DNA of 45,240 nucleotides from an uncultured Collinsella sp. (GCA_900546115.1 URBQ01000021.1:1-45240), one strand, 5' to 3'. Positions 15,501-24,166 are shown, numbered from the stretch's first letter. The notes: a model not told the origin generated them from the letters alone. Translations and numbers: made by a program.

Positions 15501-16421
15501 TTACAGGAGACCGTTGTCCTGGAGGACCTTCTTAATAGCCTCGACGTTCTCGCCAGTCATGGCCTTCACCGGGCGCGGCATGGTCGGGCTGTCGAAGATG
15601 CCCATGAGGTTCATAGCGGTCTTGAAGGCGCCGACGCCACCGGCATAGCCCTGGACGCCCGAGGTGACATCCCAGATGTGGGAGATCTCGTTGAGGCGAT
15701 CCTGCTCGGCCTTGACGGTAGCCCAGTCACCGGCCTGAGCGGCCTTCCACTGGCGCACGTAGCCCTCGGGCTCAACGTTGGCAAGGCCCGGGACAGAACC
15801 GTCGGCGCCACCGAGGTAAGCGCCGTCGACAACAACCTCGTGACCGGTGAGGATGCTCATCGGATGGCCGTTCTTCTCGTTCTCCTGAACGAGATAGCGG
15901 AACGAGATGTCATCACCCGAGGAATCCTTGACGCCAGCAAGGACGCCCTCGGCGCCGAGCTTGGCAAGGAGCTTCCAGGGGAGCTTGGTGTGAACGCAGA
16001 CGGGAATGTCATAGGCAAAGATGGGCAGGTCGAGCTCCTCGTGCAGGATGCGGAAGTGCTCCTCGACCTCGGTCATGCCCTGCAGGGCATAGAACGGGCA
16101 GGTGGCGACAAGCGCATCGGCGCCCAGCTCCTGAGCGACCTTACCGTGCTCGATCATGCGCTCGGTCTCGGTATCGATGATGCCGACCAGGACGGGCACG
16201 CGGTGGTCGACGATACGAACGGCCTCGGCGATGATCTGGCGACGACGCTCATCGGTGGAGAAAACGACCTCGCCCGAAGAGCCCAGGAAGAACAGGCCAT
16301 CGACGCCGGCATCGATCATGCGGTTGATGCTGCGCTCAAAGGAGGCAACGTCGAGCTGGTGGTCTTCGGTATCGGGAACAACGACGGGAGGGATAACGCC
16401 GGTGAATTTCTGAGTTGCCAC
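15501..16421 (-). CDS. nanA: N-acetylneuraminate lyase-like aldolase (DapA/NanA family)
   Basis: 306 aa, starting at GTG with AAGGAG 6 nt upstream; no in-frame ATG gives a family-like N-terminus. DHDPS/NAL superfamily features are GSSGE at 48-51, the catalytic Tyr138 in YDIP and the Schiff-base Lys165 in GVKDSSGD. In the nan context it would split sialic acid into ManNAc and pyruvate. The YDIPVCVHTKL and KDSSGD stretches are not those of E. coli NanA, so a divergent lyase or another pyruvate aldolase (for example a keto-deoxy sugar acid aldolase) remains possible. It lies 68 nt after the truncated esterase gene. Confidence 0.8.
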   Translation of the reverse strand: MATQKFTGVIPPVVVPDTEDHQLDVASFERSINRMIDAGVDGLFFLGSSGEVVFSTDERRRQIIAEAVRIVDHRVPVLVGIIDTETERMIEHGKVAQELGADALVATCPFYALQGMTEVEEHFRILHEELDLPIFAYDIPVCVHTKLPWKLLAKLGAEGVLAGVKDSSGDDISFRYLVQENEKNGHPMSILTGHEVVVDGAYLGGADGSVPGLANVEPEGYVRQWKAAQAGDWATVKAEQDRLNEISHIWDVTSGVQGYAGGVGAFKTAMNLMGIFDSPTMPRPVKAMTGENVEAIKKVLQDNGLL

Positions 16422-16489
16422 AAGAATCTCCTTAGTTGTCTGGCGGGCGGCCCTATGCCACCCACTCTTGTTGGCAGTGTCCAGGCCGT

Positions 16490-17341
16490 CTAGGCCAAAG
16501 AACACGGGTAGAACGTTTGGTTAAAGAAGTCGACGACTTCGTTTTCGAACGCATTGATACGCTCATGAGCGTATTTGGCATAGATGATATGCCTCCGGTC
16601 ACACTCAAGACCGTTGAATACGGCAAACTGATCCTTGGGATCGCTCACGGTATCCATAAGCGATGTGCCCATGAGCACCGATCCGCGCACCCGAGACGAC
16701 AGCGCCTCGAGGCCGCCAGGAAGCGGATTGGCAACCGCCGTGCAGGCGAGGCCCCGCTCGTCCAGAGCAGAAACCGCCAGCGCGACTCCGCCGCCAAGAC
16801 CCTCGCCCCATGCAAAGATGCGGTCGGGGTCCATGCCATCAAGATTGCGCGCCACCTTCGCCATCGCGCAACCCCAACGGACGCGCTCGACAAAAGCGGG
16901 CGAAGCAATCCCCCGCTGCAGGTCGTCCGCACCAGCGACATCGTCATCCAGCGCGAGGACGGCATACCCCATGGCGGCAAATCTCGTCATGTGATGCCAG
17001 CCGCGCACAGGCCGATCGATGTCGTGGAACATCAGGCACAGCGGCACGCGCTTAGATACTCGGGCACGACCAACAGGCTCAATCAAGCGAGCGTGGACCG
17101 CATCGTCACCGAGCTCAAAGGAAATCTCCGAGTAACGAGCGCAGGGGTTAACAAAGTCAATCGCCGTAATGGCCTGGCCTTGAATCTCAAGATTCGAAGC
17201 GCATGTCTCTAAATCAGAAACATCTGCTTGGACATCGCCGTGCCAGTCCCGATATTCTGCGAGCCTTGATGAAACCGTTCCGGGAATTCCCACGAGCCCG
17301 GGGACTATCAGCTCGTCAACATTGCTCTCGCACTTAGACAT
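16490..17341 (-). CDS. Acetylxylan-esterase-family protein lacking the catalytic serine (probable pseudoenzyme)
   Basis: 283 aa paralogue of the upstream esterase. The two share collinear motifs: DPDRIFAWGEGLGGGVAL here against LAHVFVNGASQGGGLGI there, and PKDQFAVFNGLECDRRH against ATQFAVYNNLSCDKRH. The nucleophile serine of GASQG is Gly181 here (GEGLG), and HGYPG before it is HDIDR, while Asp230 (LMDTV) and His259 (YAHER) are retained. About 40 residues around the substrate lid are missing. The frame is intact and has GGAGG before the ATG, whose start overlaps the preceding stop by 8 nt. It is probably not a hydrolase; a binding or partner role is speculative. Confidence 0.8.
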   Translation of the reverse strand: MSKCESNVDELIVPGLVGIPGTVSSRLAEYRDWHGDVQADVSDLETCASNLEIQGQAITAIDFVNPCARYSEISFELGDDAVHARLIEPVGRARVSKRVPLCLMFHDIDRPVRGWHHMTRFAAMGYAVLALDDDVAGADDLQRGIASPAFVERVRWGCAMAKVARNLDGMDPDRIFAWGEGLGGGVALAVSALDERGLACTAVANPLPGGLEALSSRVRGSVLMGTSLMDTVSDPKDQFAVFNGLECDRRHIIYAKYAHERINAFENEVVDFFNQTFYPCSLA

Positions 17342-18311
17342 GAGCCTCCCCTCCCTCACAGAAAAACGGAATGATCAGATCGTCAAAATCCTGAATCTCC
17401 TCGTGGCCAAAGCCCTCAAAGAACTCATGACGCTTATCGCAGGACAGGTTGTTGTACACCGCAAACTGCGTTGCCGGCGGACAGACGGTATCGGCCGTGC
17501 CCGTGCCAAACAGCACGGGGCACTTGACCATGGGGGCAAAATTCTTGGAATCGAAGTACGCCAGCTTGGCATAGGCTTCCTCGATACGAGTCGAGTCCTC
17601 GTCAAACCAACGCGACCAATAGCGCAGACCCTCGTAGGCAATATCGTCGGCGTCCAAATCCCAGACCAGGCGGAAATCCGACAGGAAGGGATAGAGGATG
17701 GCGGCGCGATTGATAAGCTCGCCGTTAAGCGCACAGGTCGCAATGCCCAAACCGCCGCCCTGCGACGCGCCGTTCACAAATACGTGGGCAAGATCGATGC
17801 CCTCAAGCTCGCGAACGATGCGGCACAGGATGCGAATATCTTGGTGCAAGCGGACATAGTAGAGGTTGGCCGGGTCGCCGTCGATACCGGCGACGATATG
17901 GCCCGCGACCGTTGTGCCCTCAAATCCACCAATGTCCTCGGAGGGACCTCCTTGACCGGGGCAGTCGAGGGCGATGAGCGCCATGCCCATGCCCGCAAAC
18001 GACGCCTGCTCAAACCAGCTGCGGCTTGCACCCGGATATCCATGGAACTGAAGTACCAATGGCACGGGCTCATCCGAGACGGGTTTAAGGTACTTGGCAT
18101 GCAGGCGAGCGCCACACATGCCGGTATACCAGAGGTCGAAAAGCTGGCAGGTCACGGCATCGGTGACCGATGCCGTCTCGATCGCATAGTCAAGCCCGAC
18201 GGCGTCGGCCTCGGCCATGCGGTCCTTCCAAAAGAGATCGAAATCCGATGGACGGGGCATAGCGCCTCGATATTCACCAAATTGCTGTTGTAGCTCCTGA
18301 GCACTTGGCAT
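17334..18311 (-). CDS. Acetylxylan esterase / cephalosporin-C deacetylase family protein
   Basis: 325 aa alpha/beta hydrolase of the AXE1 family. It shows the oxyanion motif HGYPG at 90-94, nucleophile Ser183 in GASQGG, Asp274 in GTADTVCPP and His303 in GFGHEE. Family length is 320-330 aa. No signal peptide is visible, so it acts in the cytoplasm, probably on imported sugars. In this operon removal of O-acetyl groups from sialic acid is a reasonable proposal, but the family also acts on acetylated xylo-oligosaccharides. An in-frame TTG 15 nt upstream (18326) is an alternative start; the ribosome binding site does not decide. It ends inside the start of the pseudoenzyme gene. Confidence 0.85.
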   Translation of the reverse strand: MPSAQELQQQFGEYRGAMPRPSDFDLFWKDRMAEADAVGLDYAIETASVTDAVTCQLFDLWYTGMCGARLHAKYLKPVSDEPVPLVLQFHGYPGASRSWFEQASFAGMGMALIALDCPGQGGPSEDIGGFEGTTVAGHIVAGIDGDPANLYYVRLHQDIRILCRIVRELEGIDLAHVFVNGASQGGGLGIATCALNGELINRAAILYPFLSDFRLVWDLDADDIAYEGLRYWSRWFDEDSTRIEEAYAKLAYFDSKNFAPMVKCPVLFGTGTADTVCPPATQFAVYNNLSCDKRHEFFEGFGHEEIQDFDDLIIPFFCEGGEAHV

Positions 18312-18347
18312 GGCTCGTGAACCCAACCTTTCGAAATCGCAACGGAG

Positions 18348-18375
18348 GTGCGCCCGGCAAGGGAACCGGGCGCAC
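18348..18375 (-). repeat. Intercistronic hairpin between the SAT ATPase and esterase genes
   Basis: Perfect 10-bp arms GTGCGCCCGG / CCGGGCGCAC with an 8-nt loop. No T-run follows on either strand, so it is more likely an mRNA stability or processing element than a terminator. Confidence 0.45.
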
Positions 18376-18391
18376 GGGAGGGAAAGCGAGA

Positions 18392-19219
18392 CTACTCGCC
18401 GAGCTTGGGATGCAGCAGCGACGGCGCAGCGCCGAGCAGCATCTTGGTGTAGGGGTCCTGGGGGTGCTGGAAGACCTGCTTGGCCTCGCCCTGCTCGACG
18501 ATCTTGCCGCCATTCATAACGATGATGTCGTCAGAGATATAGCGGACCGTCTGGATGTCATGGCTGATGAACACCATGGCCAGGCCGAGCTCCTTCTTAA
18601 GGTCGGTCAGCAGGTTCAGAATCTGCGCGCGGACCGAAACGTCCAGAGCCGAGGTGGGCTCGTCGGCGATGATGGCATCGGGGTTCAGCGACAGGGCACG
18701 GGCAATTGCGACGCGCTGGCGCTGGCCGCCCGAAAGCTGGCCGGGAAGAACCTCGGCGGCGGAGCTGGGCAGACCGGTGAGCTCCAGGAGTTCCTTGACG
18801 CGCTTCTCCTGCTCGGCCTCGGTACCCAGGTTGTGGACGCGCATGGGGTCGAGCAGCTGCTCGCGAACGACCATGCGGGGGTTGAGCGCCGTGGCCGGGT
18901 TCTGGAACACGACCGAGATGACGCGACCCATGTGGCGACGGTCCTCGGCGGTACGCTTGGTAACGTCCTTGCCCTTAAAGTAGACCTTGCCGCTCGTGGG
19001 GGCCTGCAGGCCGCACATGACGTTGGCGGTGGTGGACTTTCCGCAACCGGACTCGCCGACGATGCCGATCGTCTGACCGGGCATGAGCTTAATCGTTACA
19101 CCCTGGACGGCGTGAACCAGGTTGGGGTGCAGAATCGAGCCGGTACGGGTCCTAAAGGTGACGTGGACGTCATCAAGGAAGATGATCGGCTCGACGCCGT
19201 TGACTGCGGTCTCGCTCAT
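18392..19219 (-). CDS. SAT-like sialic acid ABC transporter ATP-binding protein (OppF type)
   Basis: 275 aa ATPase with Walker A GESGCGKST at 55-63, signature LSGGQRQRV, Walker B AIIADE and the switch His in FISHD. It ends soon after the ATPase core and lacks the cysteine-bearing oligopeptide/HPY tail seen in OppF at the left of the window. It abuts the fused permease-ATPase gene (0 nt, GGAGG upstream), so the two ATPase domains should pair. The assignment to sialic acid rests on the operon and on the order binding protein - permease - fused permease/ATPase - ATPase, which I recall for SatABCD of Haemophilus ducreyi and NanBCDF of Bifidobacterium breve. Confidence 0.85.
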   Translation of the reverse strand: MSETAVNGVEPIIFLDDVHVTFRTRTGSILHPNLVHAVQGVTIKLMPGQTIGIVGESGCGKSTTANVMCGLQAPTSGKVYFKGKDVTKRTAEDRRHMGRVISVVFQNPATALNPRMVVREQLLDPMRVHNLGTEAEQEKRVKELLELTGLPSSAAEVLPGQLSGGQRQRVAIARALSLNPDAIIADEPTSALDVSVRAQILNLLTDLKKELGLAMVFISHDIQTVRYISDDIIVMNGGKIVEQGEAKQVFQHPQDPYTKMLLGAAPSLLHPKLGE

Positions 19220-21235
19220 CTACATCACCTCCGCGTGAGGGGTCAAACCATTTGCCTTGAGCACCTCGTCGGGGAGCTCGGAATAGAAGTGCTCGGTGCC
19301 GGGCACGCGCTTGAAGACCGGACGGGTGTCCAGGCCAATACGCGGATGGCTCGAGCGGGGCGCGAAGCGATCGCCCTTGGGGAAATCGCGCGGGCTCGGA
19401 ACGGCGCCGGGCACCTGGTGCAGGCGGCCCGAACCGCTCTCGATGGACAGAACGGAACCCAGAAGACCGCGGGTGTACTCGTGGATCGGGTTGGTGAGCA
19501 GCTCCTTGGTGGGCGCCTGCTCGATAACCTGACCGGCGTACATCACCGTGATGTTATGGGCGACCTCGGCGACCAGCGCCAGGTCATGCGAGACGAAGAT
19601 CATGGCAAAGCCGAGCTTGGCCTGAAGGTCGTTGAGCAGCTTGATGACCTGCTTCTGGACGGTAACGTCCAGAGCGGTCGTGGGCTCGTCGCAGATGACC
19701 AGCTTGGGGTCGCGGGTAAGGGCCATAGCGATCAGGACACGCTGACGCTGGCCACCGGAAAGCTCATGCGGGTAGCTCTCGAGCGTACGCTTGGGGTCGA
19801 GGCCCACGAGCTCCAGGAGTTCCTCGGCGCTGCGGGTGCCGCCGCGCTTGGTGAGCTGCTTCATCTGGGCAGAGATGAGCATGGAGGGGTTGAGCGAGGA
19901 CAGGGCGTCCTGATAGACCATAGCGATATCGGTACCGCGCAGGCCGAACCACTCCTTCTTGCTCATCTTGAGCAGGTCGCGGCCCTCCCAGAGGACCTCG
20001 CCGGAAAGGTGCTCATCGTCGTCGGTCAGGCCCATGATGGCCAGCGTGGTGATGGACTTACCGCAACCGGACTCGCCCACCAGGCCCATGGTCTGACCAG
20101 GACGGACGTCAAAGTTGACATGGTCGACGACGTTGATATCGCCGTGATGCTCAAACTGGATGCAGAAATCGCGGACCGAAAGGATCGGTTCGACAGACTC
20201 GTCGGGCACATGGCGATCGTCACGCTTGAGCTCGACATCGCGCAGGGCGCCAAGGCGAGCGGAGAGGGACTGGGCCTGCTCCTTGTAGGCGCGAACGGGG
20301 TCGGAGACCAGCAGGTCGGCCTCGCGACGCTTGGAGGAATCGGTCGGATCCAGGGCGGCGGAGGGAGCAGCGGCCATGGCGTCGGTAATGCCCTCGGAGA
20401 GGATGTTGAGCGCCAGGCAGGTGATCATGATGGCCAGGCCCGGGAACAGCGCCTGCCACCAACGGCCGGCGAGCACGCCGCCGCGGGCGTCGGCGAGGAT
20501 GTTGCCCCAGGTAGCGGTGGGCTCCTGGATACCAGCGCCGATGAAGGTCAGCGAGGCCTCGAAGATGATGGCGTCGGCGACCAGGGTAACGGTGAAGACC
20601 ATGATCGGGGCGATGCAGTTACGCAGAACATGCTTGATCAAAATCCACGGAGCCTTGGCGCCGGAAACGATGACCGCGCGGACATAGTCCTCGCCGTACT
20701 CGGACACGATGTTGGCGCGCACGATACGGGCAATCTGCGGAGTGTACATAAAGCCGATGGCGAAGATGATCGACGGCACGGAGTTGCCCAGGATGGAGAC
20801 GAAGACGGCCGCGAGGGCGATGCCCGGGATGGACATGATGATGTCCAGGATACGCATGATCGTCTCGGAAACGGCCTTGCGCGAAACCGCCGCAAGGGCG
20901 CCCACGACCGAGCCGCAGACCAGAGCCATGGCAGTGGCGCCAAAGCCGATAATCAGCGAGTAACGACCACCGTAGAGCATGCGCGACAGAATGTCGCGAC
21001 CCTTATCGTCGGTACCGAAGATAAATCCGTTGCCGGGAGCCTGGCGAGCCGTAAAAATCTCGACCGGGCTATAGGGGGCAAGAAGGGGCGCCAGAATCGC
21101 AGTCAGGGCGACCAGCACCAACACGACGGCGGCAATCTTAGAAGACAGCGTCATCTTCTTCCAGCCACCGAGCTTGAGCCCCTTGGAGGCAGCCTTCTCG
21201 AGCTGCTCGGTTTGCTTCTCTCGAATCTTTACCAT
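19220..21235 (-). CDS. Fused ABC permease-ATPase (OppC-OppD fusion), SAT-like transporter
   Basis: 671 aa. Residues 1-285 are an OppC-type permease: membrane segment near 31-52, FGTDDKGRDILSR at 73-85, coupling loop around VRAVIVSGAKAPWILIKHV (185-203). A linker of about 60 charged residues follows. Residues 350-671 are an OppD-type ATPase with Walker A GESGCGKS at 387-394, signature LSGGQ at 492-496 and Walker B LVICDE at 512-517. The C-terminal oligopeptide/HPY part has lost its cysteines (FAPRSSHPR where OppD has CxFxxRCP). The frame is continuous without a hidden stop. The ATG lies 3 nt after the satB-like stop. It should form one half of the channel and one of the two ATPases. Confidence 0.9.
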   Translation of the reverse strand: MVKIREKQTEQLEKAASKGLKLGGWKKMTLSSKIAAVVLVLVALTAILAPLLAPYSPVEIFTARQAPGNGFIFGTDDKGRDILSRMLYGGRYSLIIGFGATAMALVCGSVVGALAAVSRKAVSETIMRILDIIMSIPGIALAAVFVSILGNSVPSIIFAIGFMYTPQIARIVRANIVSEYGEDYVRAVIVSGAKAPWILIKHVLRNCIAPIMVFTVTLVADAIIFEASLTFIGAGIQEPTATWGNILADARGGVLAGRWWQALFPGLAIMITCLALNILSEGITDAMAAAPSAALDPTDSSKRREADLLVSDPVRAYKEQAQSLSARLGALRDVELKRDDRHVPDESVEPILSVRDFCIQFEHHGDINVVDHVNFDVRPGQTMGLVGESGCGKSITTLAIMGLTDDDEHLSGEVLWEGRDLLKMSKKEWFGLRGTDIAMVYQDALSSLNPSMLISAQMKQLTKRGGTRSAEELLELVGLDPKRTLESYPHELSGGQRQRVLIAMALTRDPKLVICDEPTTALDVTVQKQVIKLLNDLQAKLGFAMIFVSHDLALVAEVAHNITVMYAGQVIEQAPTKELLTNPIHEYTRGLLGSVLSIESGSGRLHQVPGAVPSPRDFPKGDRFAPRSSHPRIGLDTRPVFKRVPGTEHFYSELPDEVLKANGLTPHAEVM

Positions 21236-21238
21236 AAT

Positions 21239-22195
21239 CTACACCGTCCTGATGCGCGGGTTGATGAGCAGGTAGAGCATGTCAACCACGATGTTGATGA
21301 TGATGAAGGCAAGAGCAACGACGATAACGACGCCCTGAACCAGGTTCGCCTCGTTGCCCTGAACGCCCTGCAGAATCGCGGTGCCCATGCCGGGGAGGTT
21401 GAAGATAACCTCGATGACGACGGCGCCGCCCATGAGGTAACCGATCTTAAGACCGAGGGTGGTGACCGGGGTGATCAGCGCATTGCGAAGAACGTTGATG
21501 CCGACGACGACCTTCTCGGGAACGCCGGCGCCGCGAGCCATACGGACATAATCCTTATCGAGCTCCTCGACCATGGCGGTACGCACGATACGAGTCATCT
21601 GGCCCGTCAGCGGAAATGCCAAGGCGATAGCGGGCATGATCATACGTCCCAGATAGCCAGCCGGATTCGTGGTGAAGTGAGGCAGAGCACCCGATGCCGG
21701 AAGCACCTTAAGGTAGGAAGAGAACAGCAGGATCAACAGAACGGCAAGCCAGAACGACGGGGTTGCCAAGCCGGCGATGGAAAAGACGCGGATCACTTGG
21801 TCCGGCCATTTGTCGCGATACAGTGCCGCGATGACGCCGAGTAAAAACGAAACGACCGCACCGATGGCAAGGCCGATGAAGGTCAGCTGCATCGTGACGG
21901 GCAGGGCCGTGGAGATGCGCTTGGCAACGGAGTTGCGAGCAGCACCATAGGTGCCCATGTCGCCATGGATCAAATCGCCCATATAGCGCACGTAGCGCAC
22001 AGGCCAGGGGTCGTCCAGACCATACTTCTCATGGTACTCGGCAACCGCCTCGGGCGAGGCACCGTCACCCAACGCCGTGTAGGCGGGGTCGGTCTTGGAG
22101 AACGACATAAGGAAGAACACCAGGACGGTGACGCCCAATGCCATGATCGGCAGCGCCACAAGACGCCTTCCAATCAAACGTAGCAAGTTGTTCAC
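21239..22195 (-). CDS. SAT-like ABC transporter permease (OppB type)
   Basis: 318 aa from a GTG start preceded by GGGGAG at 5 nt. The open frame extends 11 codons upstream (TTG) without a ribosome binding site. The N-terminus NNLLRLIGRRLVALPIMALGV and the coupling loop YVRMARGAGVPEKVVVGINVLRN are typical of OppB/DppB permeases, with six predicted membrane segments. It follows the binding-protein gene after 157 nt holding a hairpin, and precedes the fused permease-ATPase by 3 nt. It would pair with the fused protein's membrane domain to import sialic acid. Confidence 0.88.
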   Translation of the reverse strand: MNNLLRLIGRRLVALPIMALGVTVLVFFLMSFSKTDPAYTALGDGASPEAVAEYHEKYGLDDPWPVRYVRYMGDLIHGDMGTYGAARNSVAKRISTALPVTMQLTFIGLAIGAVVSFLLGVIAALYRDKWPDQVIRVFSIAGLATPSFWLAVLLILLFSSYLKVLPASGALPHFTTNPAGYLGRMIMPAIALAFPLTGQMTRIVRTAMVEELDKDYVRMARGAGVPEKVVVGINVLRNALITPVTTLGLKIGYLMGGAVVIEVIFNLPGMGTAILQGVQGNEANLVQGVVIVVALAFIIINIVVDMLYLLINPRIRTV

Positions 22196-22255
22196 GTTCT
22201 CTCCCCTTTCTTTTGTCGGTAGGACCAACTGGTATATGAGTACGGATACTCATTA

Positions 22256-22295
22256 CAAGACCCGAGCGACATCGAGGTCGCCCGGGTCTTTGTTT
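22256..22295 (-). terminator. Hairpin between the SAT-like binding-protein and permease genes
   Basis: Arms AAGACCCG-GCGAC / GTCGC-CGGGTCTT with one mismatch. T residues follow more clearly on the plus strand (CTTTGTTT) than on the transcribed minus strand (CTTGTAA), so termination of the operon is probably partial. It mirrors the arrangement in oppA-oppB. Confidence 0.55.
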
Positions 22296-22352
22296 CAACT
22301 ATGAGGATACGGTCCCAACGACCGACATCCTGCATACAGACTCAAGCGAGTC

Positions 22353-23966
22353 TTACGCCTTGACGGTCGCAACGCCCCTGAAGGACATGCTCGTCGTGCC
22401 GATGCCCTTGAAGCCATCGAGGGCCTCGCCGTTGGGCGCAGTGGACGGATCGTCCCAGGAAGCGGAGACGGTCTTGACGTGGACAACGGGGTACAGAACG
22501 GCGTTGTCGGCAATGATGTCGAAGCACTCGTTCCACTTCTTCTGCTGCTCATCGCCCTCAGCGGCAAGAGCCTCGTCCATGAGACCGTGGAGCTTCTGCC
22601 ACTCAGCGGACTCCTTCCACGGGCAACGGGTCTGCATCCAGACGTTGTCGCCGTACCACCAGTTGAGCAGCAGGTCGGGGTCGGCGCCGAAGCAGGAAGG
22701 ATCGCCAGGGGCAAGGAGGATATCGTAGGCCTCGCCGCCGTCGATGGCAGCGTAGGTGGCCGGCGAGGTATCGGTCTGGATGGTCACATCGAAGCCGAGA
22801 GCGTCGAGGTCATTCTTGACCTGGGCGGCCATGCCCTTAATCTGCTCGTTGTCGGTGGTGCGCAGGGTGATGGCACCCGGGGTGATGCCAGACTCCTCGA
22901 TGAGCTTCTTAGCCTTCTTGGCGTCGGTCTTGTACACCGTGGAAGCCTCATGATAGTTGGTGAAGCTCTTGGGCAGGTAGCAGCTGGCAGCGGTGGCAAG
23001 GCCGGCGAAGGTGTTGCTGACCATCTTCTCGGTGTCGAGCGCATACATGACAGCCTGACGGACCTTGACGTTGTTCCAAGGCTCCTTGGCGACGTTGAAC
23101 ATGATGAAGCGGGTGCCGAAACCCTGAACGTTATCGATCTTGCAGCCGGCGCTCTCGAGCTGGTCGACGGCGTCAGCGGTAACGAGCTCCATAACGAGCG
23201 TGGAGCCCTCCTGCTGAGCGGTAACGCGAGCGGTGGGGTCGGTCAGGATGCTGTACTGGATCTTCTTATCCTCGGCAGCATACTCACCGTTGTACTCGGG
23301 GTTGGGAACCAGGGTGATCTCGGTATCGGAGATAGAGTCGTACATCCAGGGGCCGGAGCCGATCGGCTGCTTGGCGCGATCCTCCTCGGTCTGGGTGGCC
23401 GGGGTAACGCGGACGATGGCCAGACGATCCTTGAGCAGGGAGAAGTTGGGGACCTTGGTCTTGACCGTCACGGTGCTGGCGTCCTTGGCCTCGATGGACT
23501 CGAAGGGCTGGAAGAACGGAGCATAGGTAGCGGAAGCGGCGCAAGCGGTGTAGGAGGCAACGACATCGTCAGCGGTGACCTCGGTGCCATCGGAGAACTT
23601 GGCGCCCTTGCGGATGGTGACCTCGAAAGTGGTGTCGTCCACAGACTTGGGATCGTCGGTGGCGAGCTCTTTGAAGGTGCTGTAGTCGTGGTAATCGATG
23701 CCGTAGAGGCCCTCGACGACGTGCCAGTTAGCACCCAGGCCCACAGCGGAGCCGGTGCTGGCGGGATCGAAGCTGGATGGAGCGTAAGCGGAACCAGCGG
23801 TGATCACGCCGCCGCCACGGTTGGCGGAATCGGTGGAACCGGAAGCGGAACCCTCGTCGCTAGAGCTGCCACCGCAGCCGGTGAGACCAAGCCCTGCGAC
23901 AGCAGCGACGCTGCCGGTGAGGCCGAGGAACGAACGCCTGGACATACCCTTGTTGATGATGGCCAT
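22353..23966 (-). CDS. Sialic-acid-type extracellular solute-binding lipoprotein (SBP_bac_5)
   Basis: 537 aa. The ATG at 23966 has AGGAG upstream and gives a signal sequence with twin arginines (SRRSFLG, Arg10-Arg11), a hydrophobic core and lipobox LTGC with Cys31; a Ser/Gly-rich linker follows. The mature part is an OppA/DppA-like fold with VRQAVMYALDTEKM near the middle. It would be anchored outside the membrane and deliver ligand to the adjacent transporter. Ligand assignment (sialic acid) comes from the co-transcribed nanA, nanK and nanE and is not visible in the protein. First gene of the operon, with complex inverted repeats upstream. Confidence 0.85.
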   Translation of the reverse strand: MAIINKGMSRRSFLGLTGSVAAVAGLGLTGCGGSSSDEGSASGSTDSANRGGGVITAGSAYAPSSFDPASTGSAVGLGANWHVVEGLYGIDYHDYSTFKELATDDPKSVDDTTFEVTIRKGAKFSDGTEVTADDVVASYTACAASATYAPFFQPFESIEAKDASTVTVKTKVPNFSLLKDRLAIVRVTPATQTEEDRAKQPIGSGPWMYDSISDTEITLVPNPEYNGEYAAEDKKIQYSILTDPTARVTAQQEGSTLVMELVTADAVDQLESAGCKIDNVQGFGTRFIMFNVAKEPWNNVKVRQAVMYALDTEKMVSNTFAGLATAASCYLPKSFTNYHEASTVYKTDAKKAKKLIEESGITPGAITLRTTDNEQIKGMAAQVKNDLDALGFDVTIQTDTSPATYAAIDGGEAYDILLAPGDPSCFGADPDLLLNWWYGDNVWMQTRCPWKESAEWQKLHGLMDEALAAEGDEQQKKWNECFDIIADNAVLYPVVHVKTVSASWDDPSTAPNGEALDGFKGIGTTSMSFRGVATVKA

Positions 23967-24085
23967 GTCTTCTCCTATCAATAGAGAATCTTACCCGGGA
24001 GCGCCTAGACGTGCCCCCGCGCAACTTGCGGACGATATATACCTTACCTACCGACGAACCCAACTGAGGTGCCGCGCTCGGCGAC

Positions 24086-24166
24086 CGATACATACATACG
24101 CTTGAACGGTATTTGCTACCGTTCACCGAATTCATTGACAAACGATTCGCCAGACAGTATGTATCG
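24086..24166. promoter_or_regulatory. Nested inverted repeats upstream of the sialic acid operon
   Basis: Inner repeat: TGAACGGTA / TACCGTTCA (24103-24111, 24117-24125) with a 5-nt centre, the form of an operator for a dimeric repressor. Outer repeat: CGATACATAC / GTATGTATCG (24086-24095, 24157-24166). On the minus strand TTGTCA (24136-24141) with 17-nt spacing leads to TAGCAA, so a promoter -10 would overlap the inner repeat. No regulator gene lies nearby to name the factor. As RNA the nested arms could also fold as a leader structure. Confidence 0.5.

Noticed and set aside
19220..21235. Frameshift or sequencing error joining two genes into the permease-ATPase fusion
   Set aside because: The frame is continuous through a charged linker with normal codon use, and the same fusion is known in related transporters.
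18305..21844. Very long open frame on the plus strand (over 1,100 codons) opposite the transporter genes
   Set aside because: It mirrors the real minus-strand ABC genes and arises from high-GC codon use; the translation is low-complexity Asp/Gly/Leu/His-rich and has no family motifs.
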